From the NCBI GenBank assembly GCA_009838735.1, contig VXQZ01000013.1, forward strand, positions 1-42,581: 42,581 nucleotides of DNA, written 5' to 3'. The stretch comes from Chloroflexota bacterium. GTDB taxonomy: Bacteria; Chloroflexota; Dehalococcoidia; Bin125. A program made the position numbers and the translations under genes. Positions within the stretch are counted from its first letter, which is position 1; every line of letters begins with the position of its first letter. Under the pieces are notes generated by a model. The model saw only the letters and a program-made list of their open reading frames with translations, made no database searches and was not told where the DNA came from. Shown piece by piece: positions 1-7,109 of the stretch.

Positions 1-70
1 CCCCCCCCGCCCCCCCCCCACTTTTCTCCCCCCCCGCCCCCGCCACCCGCCCCCGCGGCCCCCCCGGGTG
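1..70. other. Low-complexity poly-C contig edge
   Basis: Nearly every base is C, with runs of eight or more broken by a single G, A or a short TTTTCT. This composition is unlike the rest of the window. It coincides with the place where ruvA fails to terminate. It is most simply an assembly or sequencing artefact at a contig end. Confidence 0.6.
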
Positions 71-762
71 GCTTGGCTTTGTTTACCTCTGACCGGTGGG
101 GCCCGGGTCCAGGGGGTTGAGCCGATGTGTTCGAGGACGGCTCGGAGGAGGTCTTCGGTGGTGCTGGGTGGATCGAGGTCGGGGGCGCTGAGGACGGCGG
201 CGATCCAGCGGTCGGCGTCTCGGCGGGTGTAGCCGAGGGTGAGGAGGGCTTCGGTGGCGTCGGCGGCGATGTCGTCGGTCGGCCTGACCGGGCGACGGGT
301 TTGCGTATCGAATCCTTCGTCGACGAGCATCGCTTCTTCGATGACCTTGCCCTTGAGGTCGGCGATGATGCGGTCGGCCTGGCGGGCGCCGATGCCGGGG
401 AGCTGAGTGAGTGTGCGACGATCTTCGGCCTCGATGGCCTGGGCGATGGTGGAGACGGAGGCGGCGAGTGCCTGCTGGGCCTTGGCGACGCCCATCTGGG
501 GCACGCCGATCAGTTTTCGAAAGAAATCTCTCTCGGTTTGTCGTAGAAAACCAATGAGCACCGGCACCGGCGCGCGGTCGGGGACGTGGTAGTGGGTGAA
601 GAGGTCGAGGACGTCCGGTCGGTTGTCCTCCAGCGCGAGCCAGACGGCGGTGGGGAGGCGGACCTCGTAGACGAGTCCGCCTGCCTCGGAGCCGGTGTCG
701 ATCTCGACGCTCTGGGATTCGTCATGCCAGTCGACGGCACGGCCGCGGATGCGGGAGATCAC
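1..762 (-). CDS. ruvA: Holliday junction branch migration protein RuvA (3' end lost in contig edge)
   Basis: RuvA binds four-way Holliday junctions as a tetramer and loads the RuvB motor. The GTG start at 762 overlaps the ruvC stop in a GTGA junction. The frame reads ISRIRGRAVDW at the N-terminus (OB-fold), then two helix-hairpin-helix motifs, around LIGVPQMGVAK and LTQLPGIGARQADRI, the usual RuvA DNA-binding pair. The family's C-terminal domain III follows and its normal end falls near position 120, about 214 residues in. No stop codon occurs between there and the window edge. The last ~20 codons are translated from poly-C-rich sequence and are probably not genuine. RuvB is not in the window and may lie beyond the edge. 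The identity is clear; only the 3' end is uncertain. Confidence 0.85.
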   Translation of the reverse strand, partial: MISRIRGRAVDWHDESQSVEIDTGSEAGGLVYEVRLPTAVWLALEDNRPDVLDLFTHYHVPDRAPVPVLIGFLRQTERDFFRKLIGVPQMGVAKAQQALAASVSTIAQAIEAEDRRTLTQLPGIGARQADRIIADLKGKVIEEAMLVDEGFDTQTRRPVRPTDDIAADATEALLTLGYTRRDADRWIAAVLSAPDLDPPSTTEDLLRAVLEHIGSTPWTRAPPVRGKQSQATRGGRGGGWRGRGGRKVGGGRGG

Positions 763-1253
763 AGGATCTCCAGCTTCTCTTCGATCGGCGTCATCAGGTG
801 GTGGCAGAAGGCGATGGCGAGCGCGTCGGCGGCGTCTGTTGGGGCGTCGAGCTCGGCCAGGCCGAGCCTCGCGATCAGGGCCTGCTTGACGGCCGGCTTG
901 TCGGCGGAGCCGAGGCCGGCGACGGCTTCCTTGACCTGCCTGGGCGGATACTCGTGGACGGTGACGCCCATGGCGGCGGCGGCGATCATGGCGGCGGCCT
1001 GGGCCTGTCCCAACAACACCGCAGTCTTCACGTTCTTGTGGTTGAAGGGTCGTTCGATGGCGACGGCGTCGGGGCGGTGGCGCTCGATCAGCTCTTTGAC
1101 GCGCCAGTTGATGTTGTTCAATCGCTCAGAGAGTGACCCGTCGGGTGGGCGGATTGTGCCCCAGCGGAGGCCGGCGGCGCCGTCCGGGGCGATCTCGAGC
1201 AGTCCCCAGCCGGTGGCGTTGAGGCCGGGGTCGATGCCGAGGATGCGGGTCAT
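759..1253 (-). CDS. ruvC: Crossover junction endodeoxyribonuclease RuvC
   Basis: RuvC is the Holliday junction resolvase that cleaves symmetrically after RuvAB branch migration. The 164-aa product is typical in length. It opens with MTRILGIDPGLNATGWG, carrying the first catalytic Asp (D7) in the RNase H-like fold. It keeps the acidic motif AIERPF in the middle and the C-terminal DAADALAIAFCH, the usual acidic/His cluster of RuvC. It overlaps ruvA by four bases (GTGA), so the two are translationally coupled. The ATG lies six bases after a TAAACT box, with no Shine-Dalgarno sequence, which predicts a leaderless mRNA. Confidence in identity is very high. Confidence 0.97.
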   Translation of the reverse strand: MTRILGIDPGLNATGWGLLEIAPDGAAGLRWGTIRPPDGSLSERLNNINWRVKELIERHRPDAVAIERPFNHKNVKTAVLLGQAQAAAMIAAAAMGVTVHEYPPRQVKEAVAGLGSADKPAVKQALIARLGLAELDAPTDAADALAIAFCHHLMTPIEEKLEIL

Positions 1254-1259
1254 GGATCG

Positions 1260-1265
1260 AGTTTA
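1260..1265 (-). promoter_or_regulatory. Putative -10 element (TAAACT) of leaderless ruvC-ruvA transcript
   Basis: On the minus strand TAAACT is followed by six bases (CGATCC) and the ruvC ATG. This places the expected transcription start on the ATG itself. No clear -35 hexamer is seen. The same arrangement recurs at polA, rnhB, hicA, hisH and ligA. Confidence 0.5.
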
Positions 1266-1332
1266 GAGGTTGCCGGGAGGGCTCCGTGGCGCGAGTCGCC
1301 CGGTTGGGCCGGCCGATGCCGCGAACGGCGAG

Positions 1333-1355
1333 ATACCCGCGGCAAGCGCGGGTAT
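1333..1355. repeat. Perfect 9-bp palindrome (REP-like or terminator)
   Basis: ATACCCGCG and CGCGGGTAT form a perfect inverted repeat around a five-base loop (GCAAG) in the yebC-ruvC gap. It could terminate the yebC transcript. The text 'GATACCCGC...GCGGGTATGAC' also resembles short interspersed palindromes found between genes in many genomes. I see no second intact copy in this window. Confidence 0.5.
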
Positions 1356-1371
1356 GACGGATCAGTGAGTG

Positions 1372-2118
1372 TTATGCCTCGACGAGGGCGGCGTCGGGGA
1401 AGTCGGCGTTGGTGAAGACTCGCTGGACGTCGTCGAGGTCTTCGAGGGAGTCGATCAGGCGCATCAGCTTGCCGGCCTGGTCGGTGTCGACGGGGACGGT
1501 GTTGGTGGCGCGCATGACGACCTCGGCCGAGGCGATCGGCGCGCCGGCTTCCTCGACTGCGCTGCGGGCGGACTCCAGGTCGGCCGGCGCCGTGATGACC
1601 TCGACCAGTCCTTCGTCGACATCGACGTCTTCCGCGCCGCCGTCGATCGCGGCGAGCATGATGTCGTCGGGGTCGAGCTGTTCGTCCACGTCGACGGCGA
1701 TCACGCCCTTCTGCTCGAAGAGCCAGGCGACGGCGCCGGACTCGGCGATGCCGGTGCCGGCGCGGGTGAGGGCGGCGCGGACCTCGGAGACGGTGCGGTT
1801 TCGGTTGTCGGTGAGCGAATCGATGAGGAGGGCCGCGCCGCCGGGTCCGTAGGCCTCGTAACGGATTTCTTCGAGCTGCGATCCGTCTCCGCCGCCGGAG
1901 GCGCGATCGATGGCCCGCTGGATGTTGGCGTTGGGCATGTTGGAGGCGCGGGCGCGTTCGACCGCGAGGCGGAGGGCGGAGTTTTCCTCGGGTTTCGGTC
2001 CGCCGGAACGGACGGCGACGGCGATTTCGCGCCCGAGCTTGGTGAAGAGCTGACCGCGCTTGGCGTCGGTGACGCCCTTCTTGCGCTTGATCTGGGCCCA
2101 TTTGGAATGACCGGCCAT
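1372..2118 (-). CDS. yebC: YebC/PmpR/TACO1 family protein
   Basis: This is a 248-aa member of the YebC/TACO1 family, the usual length. The N-terminal signature MAGHSKWAQIKRKKG is diagnostic, followed by the conserved region KLGREIAVAVRSGG, the ARASNMPNANIQRAI segment and the YEAYGPGG motif. YebC proteins were long annotated as DNA-binding regulators. Newer work on the family connects them to translation through difficult motifs such as proline stretches. A GGGAG Shine-Dalgarno lies about eight bases before the ATG. The gene sits just upstream of ruvC-ruvA, a common neighbourhood for yebC. It is separated from ruvC by a palindrome and the ruvC promoter, so the two may be transcribed separately. 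Confidence 0.96.
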   Translation of the reverse strand: MAGHSKWAQIKRKKGVTDAKRGQLFTKLGREIAVAVRSGGPKPEENSALRLAVERARASNMPNANIQRAIDRASGGGDGSQLEEIRYEAYGPGGAALLIDSLTDNRNRTVSEVRAALTRAGTGIAESGAVAWLFEQKGVIAVDVDEQLDPDDIMLAAIDGGAEDVDVDEGLVEVITAPADLESARSAVEEAGAPIASAEVVMRATNTVPVDTDQAGKLMRLIDSLEDLDDVQRVFTNADFPDAALVEA

Positions 2119-2160
2119 TTGTCGAACTCCCGTGCGATCAAGCGGCTGCGACTGGGAAGA

Positions 2161-2949
2161 TCAGTCTATCGCGCCGTCGAGGAGCGTGTTGACGTCGCCG
2201 ACGATCGTTTCCGCGTCGGCAAGCATGGCATGAAATGTGAGGTCGTTGTGCAACGGGGTGACAGTGACGGCGCCTTCGATGATGGCGGCGACGTCCGTGT
2301 TGGGAGCGATATTGGCGTCGGGACGCAGGACGAGCTGCCGGCGGGTCGCTCCGTGTTCGTCGGTGCGGTCGATGACACGAGAGGGGGATACGTTGGCGAC
2401 CGGGGTGACGCGGACGCCGGCGAAATCGGAGATCGACCGATCGGGCGCGTTGACGTTGAGGAACTGGACCTGTCCGCTGGCCAGCAGCCGTTGAGCGATG
2501 CGCCCGGCGATGATCGCGGCGTCGCGGAGATGGTCGTCCTCGAAGGACCAGAGCGAGGCGGCGATGCTGGGCAGGTTGCGCAGGTAGCCCTGCATGGCGG
2601 CCATGACCGTGCCGGAGTGGAGGATGTCGCGGCCAACGTTGGGTCCGGGATTTACGCCGGAGACGATCATGTCGATGTGTCGCGGGGCGAGGTGGCGGAT
2701 GCCCTGCAGGACGGCGTCGGTAGGGGTGCCGTTGACCTGCCAGGCGTCGACGCCGTCGAGTAGTGAGTGGGCGCGTTCCGTCTCCAGGTCCTGCCGCAAC
2801 GTGACCGAGGCTGACATGCCGGACTGGTTGAACGCGGGGGCGACGACGAGGACGTCGGCGAAGTCGAGCACGGCCTCGGCGAGATGCCAGAGGCCGGGGG
2901 CTTCGATGCCGTCATCGTTGGTGGCGAGGACGAGGGGTCGGTCGGTCAT
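2161..2949 (-). CDS. surE: 5'/3'-nucleotidase SurE
   Basis: SurE is a metal-dependent phosphatase that dephosphorylates nucleoside 5'- and 3'-monophosphates. The 262-aa product has the SurE metal-binding N-terminus LATNDDGIEAPGLWHL (NDDG). The SGVNPGPNVG motif (GxNxGxN class) lies near residue 100, followed by SGTVMAAMQG, where SurE proteins coordinate metal and substrate. The start ATG is 12 bases after the upstream peptidase stop, which suggests one operon with the peptidase, nitrilase and SDR genes. The gap to yebC is 42 bases. Confidence 0.95.
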   Translation of the reverse strand: MTDRPLVLATNDDGIEAPGLWHLAEAVLDFADVLVVAPAFNQSGMSASVTLRQDLETERAHSLLDGVDAWQVNGTPTDAVLQGIRHLAPRHIDMIVSGVNPGPNVGRDILHSGTVMAAMQGYLRNLPSIAASLWSFEDDHLRDAAIIAGRIAQRLLASGQVQFLNVNAPDRSISDFAGVRVTPVANVSPSRVIDRTDEHGATRRQLVLRPDANIAPNTDVAAIIEGAVTVTPLHNDLTFHAMLADAETIVGDVNTLLDGAID

Positions 2950-2961
2950 GGCGGGATCGTA

Positions 2962-4014
2962 TCAGCCGTCCGGATGGGCGGATGATCGCCACTCCGAGAC
3001 CGATGGGATTCCGGCGAGCGAGGTGGCTTCGCGGACGCTGCGGAGGGTGGCCTCGGCGACGGCTTCGGCGGCCATCGTTCCGGTCAGCGTGAGCATGGCG
3101 GGGATGCTGGTGACGTCGATCTCGCCTGTGGCGAGGGTGAAGATGGTGTCGCCGTCGCCGGGCGTGAAGACGGGGTCGATGGTGCGGGCGAGTCCGGCGG
3201 AGCCCATGATCGCGACACGTTTGGCGGTTCCCTTGTGCAGTTTGGCGTTGGTGGCGACGACGCAGAGGGTGGTATTGGTTCCCGGGCGCTCGGCGCTGAA
3301 GTCGGGCCGGGATCTCTGCAACTCTTCGAACTCTGCGAGGGAGCGATTGAGCAGCGCCCGGCTTGAGCGAGACATGGCAGGCGGGTGATCGCCGCGAGCG
3401 CCGGCGGCCAGTTCGCCGGTCGAGGGATCGACGATGTCGCCGACGGAATTGGTGGCGACCAGCGCGCCAACGATGAGTCCGGAGTCGTGGATCAGCGAAG
3501 CGGTGCCGACGCCACCCTTGAGCGCTGTCCCGGACGGTCCGGCCTTGGCGACCGTGCAGCCAGTGCCGACTCCGACGGAGCCTTGCTCCAGGGGTCCGGA
3601 GGACGCAGTTGACGCGGCGATGTAGCCGTTGTCGCCCGATGGATGCACCGCGTTACCGATCATGAGGTCGAATACGACGGCGCCCATGGCGAGCGGCAAC
3701 GGGTCCAGATCGGGCATCAGTGGCAGGCCGACTCCGGATTCCTTGAGGTAGCGGCGGACTCCTTCGGCGGCGTCGAGGCCGATGGTGCTGCCTCCGGTGA
3801 GGAGGACGGCGTGGATCTCCTGGATCGAGTTTTCGGCGACGGCGAGATCGGTGTCGAGCGTGCCGGGAGCGCCGCCCGGCTGGAAGACACCGGGCGTGAC
3901 GCCGGAGCGTGCGAGGACGACCGTGCAACCGGTGGCGTTTTCGCGGTCGGTGTAGTGGCCGGCCTCGATGCCGGGGACGTCGGTGATGGCGTCGTGTGGT
4001 CCGGGATCAGTCAT
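2962..4014 (-). CDS. P1 family peptidase (DmpA/S58-type aminopeptidase)
   Basis: This is a 350-aa protein of the P1/DmpA N-terminal-nucleophile fold, whose members self-cleave and act as aminopeptidases or esterases on small peptides. Family features are the opening AITDVPGIEAGHYTD, the glycine-rich GSTIGLDAAEGV and GTGCTVAKAGPSG, the KGGVGTAS segment, and VGALVATNSVGDI. A later GTNTTLCVVATNA stretch probably contains the self-cleavage site and the new N-terminal nucleophile Thr; that is family-based inference. I chose the ATG at 4014. A TTG at 4020 would add two residues. The start overlaps the end of the upstream nitrilase gene by eight bases, so the two are probably co-translated. The natural substrate is unknown. 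Confidence 0.88.
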   Translation of the reverse strand: MTDPGPHDAITDVPGIEAGHYTDRENATGCTVVLARSGVTPGVFQPGGAPGTLDTDLAVAENSIQEIHAVLLTGGSTIGLDAAEGVRRYLKESGVGLPLMPDLDPLPLAMGAVVFDLMIGNAVHPSGDNGYIAASTASSGPLEQGSVGVGTGCTVAKAGPSGTALKGGVGTASLIHDSGLIVGALVATNSVGDIVDPSTGELAAGARGDHPPAMSRSSRALLNRSLAEFEELQRSRPDFSAERPGTNTTLCVVATNAKLHKGTAKRVAIMGSAGLARTIDPVFTPGDGDTIFTLATGEIDVTSIPAMLTLTGTMAAEAVAEATLRSVREATSLAGIPSVSEWRSSAHPDG

Positions 4015-4924
4015 CGACAACCAGTGGGGGTTTGGGTCGCTTGTCCCAGTGGAGCTGGAAGACGTCGGGTCGGGCGTAGTGTCCGGCGGAGTCGACCCAG
4101 CGCTTGGATTCGATGGTGTTCTCCAGGTCGATTTCTGCGTAGATGATCGTTTCCTGATCGGTGACCGGCTCGACGAGATACTTGCCGCCCGGCGCGATGA
4201 TCGCGGAGCCGCCTGAGGCGTGCCAGAACGGTTCCTCGCCCAGCGGCGTGCCAGCGGGCAAGAGTTCGGGCGACATCGTCTCGCGGGCGACGATGACGTA
4301 GCAGGCGTTCTCGTAGGCGAGGTGTCGGGTGGCGGCGTCGATGACCGGGTGCAGTTGTTCCCAGCCGGGCCAGACCGAGGCGTGGACCTGGATGCCGAGG
4401 GTCGAGAGCGCGTAGCGGGCGGGCGCCATCTGGTGCTCGTAGCAGATCAGGCCACCGAGACGGCCGACGTCGGTGTCGTAGACATCGAGGTCGGAGCCGT
4501 CGCCGTAGCCCCAGATCAGTCGCTCGGAGAGGGTGGGCACGAGTTTGCGGTGCTTGCCGAGGAGCGAGCCGTCGGGTCCGATGTAGGCGAGCGTGTTGTA
4601 GATCGTACCGGCGTGCGGTTCGCGCTCGTTGACTCCGATTGTGACGTGAGCCTGAGCCTCAGCCGCCGCCTGTGCGATTCGCTCCCAATCGGAACAGGGG
4701 ATGGCAATGCTGTTCTCGAATGTGCGCTGGTAGAGGGCGGAGAATGCCTGACGGTTGGCCGACTGGCTGTGGTAGTAGGGATACGACGGGATCCAGGTCT
4801 CGGGGAACACGATCAGGCTTGCGCCCTCGCGCCCCGCTTCCTCGATCGCGGCGACGGCTTTCTCGATGCCGTGTTCGAGCGTGAGTCCGGGTGAGCGCTG
4901 GACGGCGGCGGCGAGATAGGTCAT
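4007..4924 (-). CDS. Nitrilase / carbon-nitrogen hydrolase family protein
   Basis: This is a 305-aa member of the carbon-nitrogen hydrolase superfamily. All three catalytic residues are visible: Glu42 in FPETWIP, Lys127 in KHRKLVPT, and Cys161 in GGLICYEHQM. The Glu in CYEH and the LIWGYGDGSDL segment resemble true nitrilases rather than omega-amidases, but the substrate (nitrile, cyanide or amide) cannot be read from sequence. No strong ribosome-binding site precedes the ATG. The gene lies 24 bases after an SDR gene and overlaps a P1 peptidase gene, forming a likely three-gene catabolic operon. Confidence 0.9.
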   Translation of the reverse strand: MTYLAAAVQRSPGLTLEHGIEKAVAAIEEAGREGASLIVFPETWIPSYPYYHSQSANRQAFSALYQRTFENSIAIPCSDWERIAQAAAEAQAHVTIGVNEREPHAGTIYNTLAYIGPDGSLLGKHRKLVPTLSERLIWGYGDGSDLDVYDTDVGRLGGLICYEHQMAPARYALSTLGIQVHASVWPGWEQLHPVIDAATRHLAYENACYVIVARETMSPELLPAGTPLGEEPFWHASGGSAIIAPGGKYLVEPVTDQETIIYAEIDLENTIESKRWVDSAGHYARPDVFQLHWDKRPKPPLVVDD

Positions 4925-4948
4925 GGCTTGCTCAGTTTCGGCGGGGTC

Positions 4949-5737
4949 TCAGCGGGGATCGAGTGACCAGAGACCGTAGCCGCCGGTAACGGGGACGACG
5001 GTTCCGGTGATGTAGCTGGCGGCGTCGGAGAGCAGGAAGGCGACCGCGCCCGCGACTTCATCGTCCGCGCCGAGGCGGCGCATGGCGGTGTGGGACTCGA
5101 CGCGTTCTCGGTACCAGTCGGGCATGGGCTCGGTCAGGGGCGTGTCGATGAACGCCGGCGCGACGCAGTTAGCGCGGATTGGGGCCGTGAGCGAGTGTGA
5201 CCACTCCGCGGCGAGAGTTTTGGTCATGGCTTCGACCGCCGCTCGGGTCATCGAGTAGGCGGCCTGTCGCGGCAGACCGTATTCGGCGCCGACGCTGGAG
5301 ATCGTGACGATCGAACCGCCGCGCTCTGCGTCGATCAGTCGGGCGGCGAAGTTGCGAGTGAGGAAGAAGGTGCCGCGCTGATTGATGTTCTGGATGTGGT
5401 CGTAATCCTCGGCGGTGATCCGCTCGCCGCGCTGGAGGATTGGTGAGATGCCGGCCACGTTGACGAGACCGGTCAGGGGTCCGATTGTGTCTTCCACGTC
5501 GTCGAGCAAGGACTCATGGTCCTCGATCGCGGCGACGTCGGCGCGGAAGGCCCAGGCCTGGCCACCTTCGTCGCGAATGGCCTGGGCGACCTCCTCGACC
5601 TGGGCGACGGTTCGCGAGGTGATCGCGACTCTGGCGCCCATCTGCGCGATCAGTTCGGCGGCGGCGCGGCCGATTCCGCGTCCGGCGCCAGAGACGAGGA
5701 CGACCTGACCATCGAGGTTGAACGGGGACTGTGTCAT
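4949..5737 (-). CDS. SDR family oxidoreductase with YxxxR catalytic motif
   Basis: This is a 262-aa classical short-chain dehydrogenase/reductase, FabG-like in length. The cofactor motif SGAGRGIG (usually TGxxxGxG) is at residues 16-23, NVAG (usually NNAG) at 93-96, the helix-4 Asn at about 118, and the SS of the catalytic serine at 147-148. The catalytic tyrosine is Y161. Four residues on, where the family has its essential Lys, this protein has Arg (YSMTR). The C-terminal SYITGTVVPVTGGYG is the usual SDR ending. I chose the ATG at 5737, preceded by AAGG. An upstream in-frame start at 5782 would overlap the preceding gene by 35 bases. It is probably co-transcribed with the nitrilase and peptidase genes. 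The substrate is unknown. Confidence 0.88.
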   Translation of the reverse strand: MTQSPFNLDGQVVLVSGAGRGIGRAAAELIAQMGARVAITSRTVAQVEEVAQAIRDEGGQAWAFRADVAAIEDHESLLDDVEDTIGPLTGLVNVAGISPILQRGERITAEDYDHIQNINQRGTFFLTRNFAARLIDAERGGSIVTISSVGAEYGLPRQAAYSMTRAAVEAMTKTLAAEWSHSLTAPIRANCVAPAFIDTPLTEPMPDWYRERVESHTAMRRLGADDEVAGAVAFLLSDAASYITGTVVPVTGGYGLWSLDPR

Positions 5738-5747
5738 GTTCGCCGCC

Positions 5748-6644
5748 TTACGTCTGACCTGTCCGGGAATCCTCAAGCGCAACGGTGTCGCGGACGTGAA
5801 GATACAACCAGATCAGGTCACGCGCGGCGGCGGTGATCTTGTCGATGGCGTCGATGAAGACTTCGAGCTGCGGCTCGTGGACGGCCAAGGAGTGTGTGAG
5901 CAGGACCCGCCGGCGCTGATTGAGCACCACCAGCGCGACCTGGTCGGGATTCATCGCGCGTTCGGGCAGCCAGTCCATTTTGTGGGTCAGCGCGGTTGAC
6001 TGTCTGAGTCCGTCGGCCAGCTCGAGCAGCACGCCTTGATCGACCTTCTGCACGCGCTCGATCCCGTTGGAGATTGCCATCACGGCGCCGGCGAACTGCC
6101 GCCATTCCTTGCGCGGTATCTCGCCTCGCGCAGCCTCGACATCGGCCAGTGTGGGCAGTTGCAGATCGCGGAGGAGATCGTCGGCTGTGCGGCTGGCCGT
6201 CATGATGCGGAATGCGGCCACCGAAGGAGCGTTGAGTTCGAAGTTGGTGAACGTAGTCAGCAGTGGCTGCTCGTGGCGGCGGCGCAGGGCGACGTAGAGC
6301 GCCATGAGGTCCTGGGCAGCATTGAGATATTCCTCCACGATGCGCATCCCGATGACCTTGCGGTCGTCGGGATCGGCGAGCGCCTGGGCGCGGAAGAGCG
6401 CTTCGGCGACGGTACGGTGCGCCTTGGCTCCGAACTTGGCGTAGTTGTCGAGGAAGGCCATCTCGATCGCTTCGAGCGAGCGGTCCCAGCAGGGAGCACA
6501 GACTCTGGTGCGCGGGTCCGAGTGAGCGATGTCGAATTCGTCGCCGCAGTCTTCGCAGTTGGCGATGGCGACGTCGTGAGGTCGGTCAGAGTCGGCCTGG
6601 TAGGGCTGACGGGGATACGGCTCGGAGGGTTGCTGCCGGCTCAT
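5748..6644 (-). CDS. Hypothetical protein with N-terminal CxxC...CxxC zinc ribbon
   Basis: I do not recognise this 298-aa protein. The N-terminus has four cysteines, C30-x2-C33-x15-C49-x2-C52, in the pattern of a zinc ribbon (CEDCGDEF ... CAPCWDRS). The rest looks largely helical and soluble, with no signal peptide or membrane segment. It contains stretches such as DNYAKFGAKAHRTVAEALFRAQAL and several Leu-rich helices near the C-terminus, which could mediate protein-protein contacts. A TACCCT box lies nine bases upstream of the ATG. The stop is 10 bases before the SDR start, so it may lead that operon. The function is unknown. Confidence 0.75.
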   Translation of the reverse strand: MSRQQPSEPYPRQPYQADSDRPHDVAIANCEDCGDEFDIAHSDPRTRVCAPCWDRSLEAIEMAFLDNYAKFGAKAHRTVAEALFRAQALADPDDRKVIGMRIVEEYLNAAQDLMALYVALRRRHEQPLLTTFTNFELNAPSVAAFRIMTASRTADDLLRDLQLPTLADVEAARGEIPRKEWRQFAGAVMAISNGIERVQKVDQGVLLELADGLRQSTALTHKMDWLPERAMNPDQVALVVLNQRRRVLLTHSLAVHEPQLEVFIDAIDKITAAARDLIWLYLHVRDTVALEDSRTGQT

Positions 6645-6695
6645 CTCGGCTTGAGGGTATCGCGGACAACCTCGGCTCGGACAGCAAGACCCGGA

Positions 6696-6788
6696 TTAGA
6701 GCCTCGTCAACAGCACCACAAGTACGGCGCCCAGCAGGGCCAGGACTGAAGAGGTGCCGAGAGCAAACATCCATTTGAACATCTTCAT
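6696..6788 (-). CDS. 30-aa single-pass membrane peptide, detached anchor of the coiled-coil gene
   Basis: ATG at 6788 follows directly on the TAG stop of the coiled-coil gene and is in the same frame. The peptide is MKMFKWMFAL, then GTSSVLALLG, then AVLVVLLTRL, ending in TAA. It is one predicted transmembrane helix with a basic, aromatic start. AAGG sits five bases before the TAG-ATG junction and could support reinitiation. In the DUF1640-like coiled-coil family such a helix is normally the C-terminus of the same protein. This may therefore be a separate translated piece, a readthrough product, or the remains of a nonsense mutation. Confidence 0.5.
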   Translation of the reverse strand: MKMFKWMFALGTSSVLALLGAVLVVLLTRL

Positions 6789-7085
6789 CTAGGCCTTGAG
6801 CGCTGCGACATCTTGCAGGAGTTGACTGAGTTGGCCACCATGCTCACCCCTGAGACCAGCAAAGTCATCTTTGAGAGCGCGTATCTCGTCCCTGAGTTCG
6901 TTTCTCACTTCGCGCAAGTCGGCTTTCGTCGCGAAATTGATCGTCACCCGGTCAACAATGCGCTCTAGAGCTCGCCGCGATGCTCGCGCTTGAGCCGGCG
7001 GGATGTCTTCGTCCAGCAAGTCTTGCTCGTAGTCCGCGTAGGCGGACTCGGGGACAGGTGACTCAGACTGCGCCTCTGCGACCAT
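6789..7085 (-). CDS. Coiled-coil protein (DUF1640/CCDC90-like) truncated before its membrane anchor
   Basis: This is a 98-aa acidic, helical protein. The segment NFATKADLREVRNELRDEI and the heptad-like run that follows (residues ~55-95) are typical of small bacterial coiled-coil proteins with an 'ATKADL' motif. These usually end in a single transmembrane helix. Here the frame stops at TAG (6789-6791) just before a matching transmembrane segment (6696-6788). I chose the ATG at 7085, with GGAAGG/GAGG upstream; a TTG at 7094 is the alternative. The function of the family in bacteria is not established. It lies between mutM and the unknown zinc protein. Confidence 0.65.
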   Translation of the reverse strand: MVAEAQSESPVPESAYADYEQDLLDEDIPPAQARASRRALERIVDRVTINFATKADLREVRNELRDEIRALKDDFAGLRGEHGGQLSQLLQDVAALKA

Positions 7086-7109
7086 GCGCCTCAACCTTCC
7101 GATACGAGT

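Noticed and set aside
1369..2763. A 464-codon open frame on the plus strand, antisense to yebC and surE
   Set aside because: It spans two well-identified genes and their gap, is Gly/Val/Asp-rich, and has no motif.
5738..5782. Longer start for the SDR gene
   Set aside because: It would overlap the preceding gene by 35 bases and adds residues before the usual SDR start; AAGG supports the ATG at 5737.
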